Source: Amphimedon queenslandica (taxonomy: Eukaryota > Porifera > Demospongiae > Haplosclerida > Niphatidae). Taken from it: a stretch of 27,837 nucleotides of DNA. Shown here piece by piece: positions 18,748-27,837 of this stretch. The notes under the pieces are model-generated. The model did not search any database and was not told where the DNA came from. It worked only from the letters and a program-made list of their open reading frames with translations. Made by a program: the position numbers and the translations under genes. The DNA lies in NCBI RefSeq assembly GCF_000090795.2, contig NW_003546364.1:30731-58567 (forward strand). Reading direction: 5' to 3'. How positions within the stretch are numbered: the stretch's first letter is position 1; each line of letters starts with the position of its first letter.

Positions 18748-21700
18748 CTGAGTAATTATACAATCCACTGAGTAATACAACCAAGTATTATTATGATATT
18801 ATGTGATTTATTTTTTGGCATTTTCCCCAATAATCGTGAAAATTGTAATTTTGACATTTCTATCGATGCTTTTCTTTTAGAGAATATTAATCATGATACT
18901 TACAATATTTGGGGTCATGATTATTGGTTACTAAATATTTGATCATACACATCTTTACGAGGAACCAGTTAATACACAGTAGAGGAGGGCTTATCAAAGG
19001 TTCAAATAATTCTTGAGATCAGTTGAACTTAAAATAAAAACAATCTCAGCAGCAGAAAGGCAACATCTAGGAACACCAGAGTGACAGATTAATCAGGGAA
19101 ATCACTATTATACACCAAAGTTTGAATCTGTGCTTTTGCTAAAAAGTCAATGGAACAATATTAAAAATAAAACTGTAAAATCTTCAAAAATCAAAGAGCT
19201 TAACGCCACATTTATATAAAGAATCACTTCAATACTGAGACAGAAGCAGAAAGATCAATTTTAAAAAAATTTAAATAATGACAACCATCAATACACTTAT
19301 AATTAATGATGTTTATGATTCTTGAGTTAATGTGAATTAAAAGTGAAATTTTGGGAATATGTAGTACATTTCTTACAGGGAAACATGAACAAACAACCCC
19401 ATCAAACTGTTGGAAAAAAGTCAGCCTCATTAGCAATCTCTCTTACAAAAGCTGGGAGTATGCTGCAGCCCCTTGGCTTCGCAATACTGGAGCATAATAC
19501 TAGTAAATTACACAGGTTAGACTAATGATCATGTGACATCACACATGCACGTGACAAAGCACATTTTTGCTTACTACTGTCATCATGGATGAAGATGCAG
19601 AGACTAGAAATTATTCAAACCAGTTGTCCAGTGCAAATCCTTATATACACCCAAAGTTACCATGCATGATCCGTGAATGATGGGTTTTAGGCCTGGACCA
19701 GGTCTGGTTCTATAACGGTCCAGCATCAACGGCCATCACTGCTGAATCGAGGCTGTTGGTCTGTCCAGGACCAGTATCTATTTCAGTCCTGATGTAGTTG
19801 TAGCTGATTCAGTCATGTCTGTTCATCAGCACTGGTCCAGGCTGTTATCAGTACTGAATCAGATTGATGCTTTTCATAATGGCAGCCCTGCGTGGACTAT
19901 TTGACTTTTTTTAAGAAAAACATCTTAATCTCGCTCTTCAAAAGAAATGTTGCATGTTATGTTAGTACCATGGACAATGTTAAATGTTATATTATTTTTA
20001 GGCTACATTTTGAACCATTTATGTATATTACTGTGATACATGTGTATGATACTTAACATTTTGAGTAAAAAGTAGGTACATGTAGATACACAATCAAGCT
20101 AAATAGATTAATTAAGTGGAACATGACTGAAACAAAACCACTGACACGTTCTAATTAAAGTTTGCCACATCTCGCCTACAAAATCTTTTTGACATGAAAG
20201 TAGAGACCTGGGTTTATGAGGAATTATCAAAGAGGTATAAACTGGACAAACTTATATTATAATAAGTTTGAGATTAATGACTTAAACTTTAATCAACTAT
20301 TATTAGAAGTACACGCCTTTCATTATGGATTCTGCTTTAACTTTCTAGTATTGAGCCTAGCAGTGAAACAACCAGAACACCTTCTGGTAATAATCATGAC
20401 ACTAGTGAAGATGAGGAATCAGGCGTAAAAACGGTTCACTACATGTAATTGTAATTATATTTTTAATTAGGGTGAATGTATTAGTGATCATTAAAGATAT
20501 TGTAGTGAGAGACTTAAAAATGATAGTAACAAGTCTTGTAAAATAGTTTATTATGTGTTTAATTATTACTTTTCTTTAGAATTTCAAGCTATACTTGATG
20601 TGGAAGATTGTTCTGGAAATTATTAGTATAGTTGGTGCCCCGTTAATTCATTCTTATTAATTCACCAAGGCCACTACTATAGTTACCTTATCTAACAAAG
20701 TTTCAAGACAAGAAGAATCTTAAGTTTGTTTTCATTTGAAAAGCTAAATTCTTATTGAGGTTGTGATGAACCAAAACTTCCTTGCTTAAAGTTCCTATTA
20801 ACTGAGGTCAGTTTAATCATGTTTTATCATCATTTGTCATTATAGTTGACTTCAAATAGCATTAAAGTTTTTGAAATTGCTTTGCCTCCTTACAGAAATC
20901 TGCTTCATCATGCTGGTTAAGGAAGGTATGTAGTTCCTTTCCTAATGTAGAACTTAGGCTTCAATATGACCAGGAACCTATGACAGATCTGCTTCACTTC
21001 ATGGAACCCAAGACTTCATTAATGTTGGAGATTTTGGGAAATTAATTACTCAGGAATGTAATTTTTTAAATTTAGTGCCTTCTTAATTTTATGACTCTTT
21101 AGGTGTCTTAACATGCAGAACATGAAGTGTCTTCCAAAGCATTGGTGGATTACAATGCAGAAAACAATGCTGATTTTTTCATTTAAAAGATGCAATGCAA
21201 CAGTGATGGGAGTGTATGTTTAACTGTCGAGTTTAATTTTTGACTAATGTTCGTTCCAATATTTTTATCTCACTAATTTTGTAACACATCTGTTCTTGCA
21301 CTCTTTCTGTTGCTCTTTACATAAATTTTTAATTTATTGTTTAGCTATAATATATTTTTGGTATTAATAATAATTCCTAATCATTTGTAATTAATAGTGA
21401 ATAATAATTAGGTACTAATTAACTGTAACAGGAGTACATCATAATGAGGCTTAATGAATATCGTTATCGTTGTTGAATCAGGCCTGGCACCAGCATTAAT
21501 CTTGGCTAATTCGTCGATATCCAATCAGGACATTGCCCCAAATCCTCAGTCCAGGCTCAATTATGAGTAATGACTCAGGCCTGTATCGGGACTGGTCTAT
21601 CTTCTAACTCTTGGGCATGTATAATCGATTTGTAGGTTATCAGTCCAGATGAAGTGTTGGAAATGTTAAAGAATTTGAACCTATAAAACTTAGGAGAAAC

Positions 21701-21828
21701 TCCTATCCTTCTCCCTGTTCTTCCAAAGGCAGGAACATTATGTACGCACCGTACTTCCTTATATAGAAGCCGCATTTGAATAAATACCGGGGTAACAATA
21801 CAATTTAACTTTAAGTACACAACATTCA
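18748..21828. other. Unassigned interval with two GC-rich repetitive patches
   Basis: No gene was recognised. At about 19679-19868 and 21478-21596 the words GGACCAG, CCTGGAC, GACTGGTC and CAGTCC(T)G recur in both orientations, unlike the AT-rich surroundings, and may be remnants of one repeat or the ends of an element of about 1.9 kb. A short frame at 19585-19680 (MDEDAETRNYSNQ) follows CACGTGAC and could be a first exon, but no continuation was found. Near 18892 TCATGATT and AATCATGA form a small hairpin. Confidence 0.35.
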
Positions 21829-21919
21829 TCCAGAAGTGATTCAGTAGTCTAGTGGATAATGCCTAAAGTTCCAGAAGTCAAAAGCATGAGGTCACGGGTT
21901 TGAATCCCGCTCTGGGCCC
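21829..21919 (+). tRNA. tRNA-like sequence, probably pseudo-tRNA or SINE head
   Basis: A box-A-like sequence (TAGTCTAGTGGATA, or alternatively TGATTCAGTAG) and a good box B (GGTTTGAATCC at 21898-21908) are spaced as in a tRNA gene. The stretch CCAGA at 21830-21834 can pair with TCTGG at 21911-21915 as a partial acceptor stem. The T stem is ACGGG/CCCGC with one mismatch. No clean anticodon stem-loop can be drawn, and the length of about 90 nt needs an intron or variable arm. A run of seven T follows at 21923-21929. The anticodon cannot be assigned. Confidence 0.45.
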
Positions 21920-21922
21920 ACG

Positions 21923-21929
21923 TTTTTTT
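21923..21929 (+). terminator. RNA polymerase III T-tract after the tRNA-like sequence
   Basis: Seven consecutive T lie 15 bases after box B and a few bases after the putative acceptor end, followed by further T runs. This is what a pol III terminator looks like, but transcription is not shown. Confidence 0.35.
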
Positions 21930-22817
21930 ATTCTTTTTTATATTTTTGGGGGTCCAAATATCATTTTAGGAAATAGACGCCCAGGCTTTTATTTATGGAA
22001 ATACAGTATTACTTTGAACCCAATAGTTCAACATAGGATGCTAAAAGGAAGAAGCTAATGTCACTATTATCATAAACAAGTAGAGTCTAACCATGCATAT
22101 GGGTGGTGGTATGTAAGCATTAACTGCATGCATAAAAGCCAAGGTTCCACGGCTACAGGAGCATCAAGCAAATGATGTGTTTAGCATAGATAATGGTTAT
22201 AGTAACACTGCATTTTTGTCTTAAACAGTGGGTAGTCTGGATCTGATAAATAACACAGATATGCATGTCACATCCCATAATATTGTCACCATGGTATTGT
22301 ATAGTGTCAATGCTATATACCACCAGTTTAGAGTATTCATACACATCATTCATTTCTGGTATATCTGCTACTTAAATTCATAAAATGGTACTTTAATTCA
22401 TATACTGCATTAAACTCTTTTGGTTATACATTACTGGAACTGTAATTAATGTCCCTTATTAATAAGACATGACATAATCGCATGTCCTCAGTGGTGTCTA
22501 GCTAAATAAGATAATTAACCCAGTGGCATCTGGGATGCCTGCATGCATTTGGCCATCGAAAATTCTTATAATATAACAATTTCCCATGACAGAGGGAGGG
22601 TTTCCTTGTTTTGAAATAGTGAGAGTGAGTGAGTGGAATAGAGATTATTGTGTAGTGTGACCTGAATAAAAAGATATGTTTGAATTGATTTCTGTACTGC
22701 ATGTACATGTAAAAGTTGTTTCTGCATGCAAATTTTACTCACCTTTATCCGCATGGATGGGAAAGAACCAAGAGAGTAGAGACAGATAATGGGAAAAGAG
22801 GAAAATGGGAAAATGGC
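21930..22817. other. No gene recognised
   Basis: Short open frames on the minus strand lack motifs or splice context. A CTTATTAATAAG palindrome occurs near 22456. This region may include the 3' flank of the transposase-like element that follows, but no terminal inverted repeat was found. Confidence 0.35.
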
Positions 22818-23424
22818 CTATTTAGGTGTAGTCTTCTTACGGCGCTTTTGAGGGGGACGAAATTCATCCGAAGGACTCTCCTGTGGTGCCTCTGGTATAT
22901 TTCGAGCCGCTGCAGCAGTTTAGGCATTGATGGTTTAGGACAGGCTTTGTCCTTACAATTGTCAGGACAAAATTACCTTATCCTATCATAAAGATACCAT
23001 TGCCTATCTGCTGTTAGCCCTTTTGGTGGCATACAGGTGGCATAGAGCTGGGAAGACAGATGCTGGTAACCCTAAGGAATCTGACTGACAATGGTGTTTC
23101 AGTGCACGTTGCTTGTATTAACAAGTCTCCTCCCCTCAGTGATTGCTCCTCAAAAGTGAAATGGTGGATCTTTTTTATGTCTGATAGACTTTAAAAAGGT
23201 GATTAAAAACCCAGCCCAGTCACAAGACTGGACCATAGTCCGCCCTTCTGCTGTTCTACCAGTTGAGGAACATACACAAAAGAGGATTCATTGACTACAA
23301 TAGCGATATCCTCAAGGAAACCAACATCGGTCTTCTGAAAGCGTTACTTGATCAACCCAAACCACCAGTCAGGAGAGAACTTCGTATGGCCTACAGGAAG
23401 AAAAGATATTTGGACCTATTTCTT

Positions 23425-23472
23425 TTTAGGCCAGATATTGCATGACAATACTCTTTAGGCCAGATATTGCAT
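23425..23472. repeat. 19-bp direct repeat at 29-bp spacing
   Basis: TTTAGGCCAGATATTGCAT occurs at 23425-23443 and 23454-23472. It duplicates the codons for MQYLA of the minus-strand transposase-like gene, just after the GQNKN motif, and replaces the segment expected before VGHTKF. It is a local tandem duplication within the pseudogene. Confidence 0.7.
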
Positions 23473-23738
23473 TACAGCATTGTTTTTGTTCTGGCCTGTA
23501 CAGCTTTCAGCATTCAGATGAACTGTGATGGCATTGATACCATAGCTTTTTAAGTAGTGATTAAAGTAGCTGATAACTGTATTGGTTGCTTTTCCAGTGT
23601 CCACACATTCGTCAACTAAATATGTGACCTGCTTAGGGAAAGCTTCACAGCAGACCCCAAATAGGCCACATTTTATTAATGTAAGAAAATAAATGGGCCC
23701 AGGTTGCATTGGGTCACTTGGATATTGAACCTAACATA

Positions 23739-23977
23739 TGTGACCATAATTGACAAAAGGTACCTTATGGCAGTTTTTAAAATTCCTCATTTTAAAGAAA
23801 AATATCAACTTTTGAGTGCTCTGTTGAACAACCGTTGTTTGTATAAGTTACATAGTAACTTTTTGCATCCTGTGGAGTAATATTGTCATCAATGGAGCTC
23901 AGGAAGTTGGATTTTTTAGGCTATAAAGAAACATTTCACTACCCGCCATAAAGTACCTTTTGTCAATTATGGTCACA
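23739..23977 (-). mobile_element. 239-bp MITE, copy 4, in intron of the DUF7869-like gene
   Basis: Same family as copies 1-3 but in the opposite orientation. It sits in intron 23731-24022, whose donor (CAG|GTACCT) and acceptor (GTTAG|GTT) join MHYSFDYAQQ to VQYPSDP in frame. Without the element the intron would be about 51-53 bp. The flanks are ATAT and ATTA, an imperfect candidate duplication. Confidence 0.85.
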
Positions 23978-25456
23978 TTAAAATTAGAATCATTAAATAT
24001 TATACTTATACTTTTTAGGTACCTGCTGTGCATAGTCAAAGCTGTAATGCATTTCCGGTATAGGAATAACTGGTCTTTATTCAATCTCTTTACTGACCCA
24101 CTCACTCTATTTAATATTGCTCGAAAGTGTTCCGTCTCCTTTGTCACAAGGTCAATATGTTCCCTTGCCTTTTGAAGCACCTGAAGATATTAAGAGGTTA
24201 GTCGTAATCATAAATCACCATAATGTTTACGTCAGACTGTCTCTCCAAGGATGTGTTAGAGCTCCTCACTAATGCCCTGCTGTTCTTCCTACATGTCATG
24301 CAGGGGTCCATCATCGGCTTCATTATGTGAAATGTGAGGAATGTACAACTTCCAAGCCAACTTAAACGCTGACTCAGAAAGTATTCATTCCAGTTCATCA
24401 CAAGACGCGTTGTACATTCCATAAATCTGCCTTTTGGACATACTTGACGGAGGAAGTTTAGGCTTTTTATAATCCCTTACCCCTGGTGTTCTCCCTGGCA
24501 TAAGTATCCCATGTTCCTCCGCAAACTTTTTCAAGAACTTTACTATTTTTTTTGATGTCTTTGTCAGCAAACACATTGTGTGGTTGACGACCTGTGTTCC
24601 CATGAATTCTATGGAAGAGTTAAGAGTAAGTAAATTTTTAAAAATTATTTCTTGAATGTACCTTGGGTTACACCTCTCCGTCTTGACATGCCTCTTCAAA
24701 GCCTTGAGACTGTTATCGCCAATGCCATGAATGAACATGAAGAACTGCACACACATCTTGTAAAATTGTAAGTTATTTAGTTGTAACAATTGTTTACGTT
24801 GACCATCCCATGATAGTAACAAATTTGCTGCTGTTCCCTCTCCCTGCTGGTCTACTTGTTTGTGCTAGTTGTAGCACTTACATTGTTGCAGGCCATTAGC
24901 TGTCCCATTACCACCAAATCAAGTTGTTCCTTTGTTAATTCCTCCATATCCCACCTCACTCTCCTTATATAATCATCATCAAACTGCTCATAACACTTGT
25001 TGCCACAACACCATTTTCAAAAAATTTATCAAAACTCTATCTCTCTAATATCTACTTCTCTCTCCCCTATACTTATAGGCTGTGCCTCTTCATCCATTAG
25101 CTCCTGGTCCACTAGCTGCTCGTACTTTGGCTAGTCTTCTGCTCCTGCATCCAGCCGCAATATCTGCAGGTTGAGACTTTCATCAGCATCACTTCCATCA
25201 TCAGAGTCTGAGATGAAGGTGCTAAGTTGTGGAGTTTCATCATCACCAGACTGTAGCATTTTATAATTATAATAGTGTCTGATTTTATGATAATAATAAT
25301 GGTAGTAGTAATAATAGTAAGTGTTTGACATGTTAGTAGATTCTATTTACTGTCTGTCACTTGATAGAAGTAGTTTGCTACTATCTCTCAAATATCTGTG
25401 TCGTTAAGAGCCTCAGGACCTTCGTTTAGGTGCTTAACTATATCCTCTGCAGACAT

Positions 25457-26683
25457 CTTGAACCGCTGCTGTAGTCCAGTTTCTAAGATAAATATTGTTG
25501 CCATAGCCACGGTGTACATTCCTGCCCCTAACTCAGTGCACAATAGCGCTACCGTATATGCAAACACCATGAAGGATGGAGGCCATAACTCTGTAGTTAC
25601 AAGGAGTATAGTGGTGTCTTTGGTATCAAATGGTAGCTAAAGACTTATATCACTTATTTATTAATTAAAAAAATTTTCATTAAAAAAAGTTGTAAACATG
25701 TTTGTCGTCAATTATCTAAATAGTACTACCGCCGCCAACAGGACCTTTTTTGTGTGCTAGGCCACATAATGCTTTTCAATATTTAGATGTCACCAATATC
25801 ATTGGTTGCCTTAGGGGACATATCCCGTCAAATTCATTGGCAATGTAGAGTTGACAAAACAATCCAAGGCAAAGATATGGGCCCCAGAGAAGGAGATGAA
25901 CGTTTTACAAAATAAGAATTTTGGGGTAACCATAACATTTATAGTTGCTTCTTTGCTTTACACTACACTAGTGACCACACCATTTACCAGCCATTTCCTT
26001 ATCGGTGATCAAGAAATAAGAGAGACCATACATACAATCAGCTCCTATTGTGAAGAAAAAGGTATGTCCTAGCTAATGGTAACTTGAAATTCATTATGTC
26101 TTTATATTGTAAGGTGATTGAAGAGTGTAAGACCATGAAGCCTGTAAAAAAAGTATACCGGAACTTCTTAACATTGATCAAGGTCCTAGGACCCAGGCAT
26201 GTAGTTTCAACCAAGAAATTAAGTGCGGTCTGAAATACAAATGCATTTACAAGTATATGTATTTGTTTGAGTGTATTGATTACATCAACACCTAATACCT
26301 TAATTAATTTACTTCATTACATGTACGCCTTAGCATTACTTTCATACAGAACCAATAAAACAATGATTTGTGGGTTCAATTCCTATCCTATCTCTAGATT
26401 CGATCAAGGGTTATTATGCGGTTGGTTTTCCCGTATAATTGGGGCACAATAGTAGGAACACCACAATAGTGCAGGATGTGGCAATCAATTCAAATCTGAT
26501 AGCTGCTGATGTTTTGGGTGATAGTTGGAATAGGTGCAAAGATGTTGGCGATGGTCGTCCTTTATTGGTGTCTGTGACATTTTTGACATTGGAAAAAACA
26601 AGAGTATTGGGGTACAAGTAAATATAAAAATTTCTTTAAGAAAAGTAGGGTTGTAAAAAAAAGAAACAAGGGGGTTGATTTCA
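25457..26683. other. No gene recognised
   Basis: This is the presumed 5' flank of the transposase-like gene. An open frame at 25851-26072 (plus) has one hydrophobic segment but no start context or family motif. Another at 26439-26621 (plus) includes GRPLLVSVTF, loosely like a motif in LINE ORF proteins, too short to assign. Confidence 0.35.
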
Positions 26684-27067
26684 ATTATAATAATAATTCT
26701 TAGTTCAATTAATAATAAGCAAAGTTAATGAATAAAAATAATTATTCATACAAATAATACAAAAATTTCAACCCAACTTTGCTGAAAATGCTAATGTTCT
26801 GAGTACAATATAAATAAACACTTTATCTAAATTTTTATCTGATGATGTCACATTCTTAAGAATTGTTATTGGGCTCGCCACACTTCTGTTAGCTGGAACT
26901 CAGAAGTTGGGTGTTAATATTCTTTCATTAAATTTTATCATGTTTAAGGAATCAATACTCCTTTATTAAATTCTGCAATGTAGGGCTGTACTTCTTGTAT
27001 TATTATATGAATAATTATTTTTTACTAATTAGCTTTTCTTATTATTAATTGAACTAATAATTATAAT
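26684..27067. mobile_element. AT-rich fold-back element, 384 bp
   Basis: The left arm 26684-26760 and right arm 26997-27067 are inverted copies with small gaps, sharing TTAGTTCAATTAATAATAAG and AATAATTATTCATA. A second, inner inverted pair (CCCAACTT near 26773 and AAGTTGGG near 26903) lies inside. No coding sequence or clear target duplication. This is probably a MITE. Confidence 0.65.
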
Positions 27068-27120
27068 TTTTTTGTTAATGAGAACATGCACATGTTACAA
27101 CAATCATCAACAAAAGATGC

Positions 27121-27304
27121 GCAACATCAGCTGGCAAACATTTAATATGCGCACAGCATTGATGGCAGCATCATTGAAACGAGCAACATCAGCCGGCAAG
27201 CATTAACTTAATAATGTGCACAGAACTGATGGCAGCATTATGTGCAACATCAGCTGGCAAGCATTTACATATATGTCATGCGCACAGCATTGATAGCAGC
27301 ATTA
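27121..27304 (+). repeat. Tandem repeat, three units of 61-62 bp
   Basis: The units start at 27121, 27183 and 27244, each opening with GCAACATCAGC(T/C)GGCAA and closing with GCACAGCATTGATGGCAGCA or close variants. The middle of each unit is more variable. The array lies 53 bp from the fold-back element. Confidence 0.8.
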
Positions 27305-27606
27305 ACATGCATGATCATCATTATTATAATATGGACAGAATCACTACTTGAATAATACTACATGTATAATAACAACTTTTAATGTTAGTCTAAAATTTTT
27401 CTTGTTCTTCAAAATGTTTTCAGCAGCTCCCAGATCCATAAGCAACTGTTATTTGTAATAAACATGTACTACAAGCCACAAACAAGATCGAGATTTGATA
27501 ATGACAGCTTCCTCCCTTCCTAACACTCTATCCTACATAAATGATAGTCACACAAATTTGAATCAATGCACACCCTCTCCCTGTCCATAATAGCAACAAG
27601 TAATTA

Positions 27607-27646
27607 CAGAATGGCTAAGGCCGCGAAGCGGCTGAATGCCATTCTG
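27607..27646. repeat. GC-rich two-tier hairpin
   Basis: CAGAATGGC (27607-27615) pairs with GCCATTCTG (27638-27646), and GCCGC pairs with GCGGC around a GAA loop (27620-27632). It is an island of GC in AT-rich DNA and may be the end or core of a repeat. The rest of the window to 27837 holds no recognised gene, only a small CCACC/GGTGG hairpin near 27750. Confidence 0.55.
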
Positions 27647-27837
27647 GATTATATGAGGAAGGTGAAGTCGAGCATATCAATGGTGTTTGGCCTAGTTTTC
27701 TAATTTTCAGTTTGTTTGTAGTAATAATTAGAAAGTTTACAGTACCTCGCTCCACCTATGGGTGGGGCTCTTACTTCCTATATTAGCCCTGACCAGGTGA
27801 GACCACATTGGCCTTTTGATAACAACATTTTACCATT

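Larger units (their letters stand above)
22818..25456 (-). pseudogene. Multi-exon transposase-like gene (DUF7869-like), decayed
   Basis: The likely start is the ATG at 25456 (MSAEDIVKHLNEGP) with an acidic segment after it (ISDSDDGSDADESLN). Then come [160 protein letters not shown] and a basic C-terminus (PPQKRRKKTTPK) ending at 22818-22820. This order matches a transposase-like family common in cnidarians, sponges and fish. Introns resolve at 24757-24797 (41 bp), 24609-24661 (53), 24181-24230 (50) and 23731-24022 (292, MITE inside). Stops (for example 24852, 23344, 22973) and frameshifts near 24549, 24315 and 24090 inactivate it. The Asp usually found before CxGQNKN is Glu. Confidence 0.72.

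Noticed and set aside
22716..22991. Plus-strand open frame of 91 codons and its minus-strand partner at 22745-22927
   Set aside because: The region is the C-terminal part of the minus-strand DUF7869-like gene, read in other frames.
24852..24881. A 30-bp GT-AG intron in the DUF7869-like gene
   Set aside because: Too short for splicing. The sequence reads through as coding with one CAG-to-TAG change.
13024..25456. Alternative genetic code to explain in-frame stops
   Set aside because: All three stop codons appear in place of different residues and are mixed with frameshifts, as expected for decay.
25851..26072. Possible small membrane protein
   Set aside because: One hydrophobic stretch only; no family motif, no splice or start context.
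27121..27304. CRISPR array
   Set aside because: Units are contiguous 61-62 bp repeats without unique spacers, in a spliced eukaryotic context.

Overview
The window looks like a gene-poor, AT-rich stretch of an animal nuclear genome. The evidence is spliced coding fragments with very short GT-AG introns (mostly 41-73 bp), several classes of eukaryotic DNA transposon, and no prokaryotic signals. Compact introns, frequent TACATGTA words and the protein families present suggest an early-branching metazoan, most likely a demosponge. That assignment is inference. No intact host gene was found: almost every convincing coding signal is a decayed, multi-exon DNA-transposon gene read across introns, stops and frameshifts.

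Layout. 2-550: C-terminal scrap of a P-element/THAP-type transposase. About 2170-4575 (minus): a MULE-like transposase pseudogene with a SWIM zinc finger and, further 3', a CXXC-type zinc finger; a possible N-terminal piece lies at 5159-5395. 5396-8816: mostly unassigned, with one exon-like piece and two RFX X-box-like palindromes. 8821-9346: a non-autonomous element flanked by TTAA. 9490-16189: the main object, a fossil of about 6.7 kb bounded by CACTG...CAGTG. It carries two divergent multi-exon genes whose start codons are 62 bp apart: a C2H2-finger, TNP2-like transposase on the minus strand and a SAM-domain (SAMD3-like) protein on the plus strand. Three copies of one 239-bp MITE are nested inside it. 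16401-17136: a long-armed fold-back element with TTAA duplications, inserted into a second P-type transposase fragment (17141-17583). That fragment runs in the same reading frame into a hAT transposase fragment (17584-18747). 21829-21919: a tRNA-like sequence followed by a T tract. 22818-25456 (minus): a multi-exon pseudogene of the transposase-like family with a CTGQNKN motif (DUF7869-like by recall), with a fourth MITE copy in one intron. 26684-27304: a 384-bp fold-back element and a 61-62 bp tandem repeat.

How the parts relate. The two-gene element fits an animal EnSpm/CACTA-type transposon. The minus-strand gene has the DIMH motif expected of a TNP2-like transposase, and the SAM gene would be the accessory partner driven from the shared 62-bp spacer. 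The 239-bp MITE came later. Two copies sit inside introns of different transposon genes and expand introns of about 53 bp to 292 and 293 bp. One copy interrupts an exon, and one lies in the 3' flank of the SAM gene. All family names come from recalled motif patterns, not from a database search.
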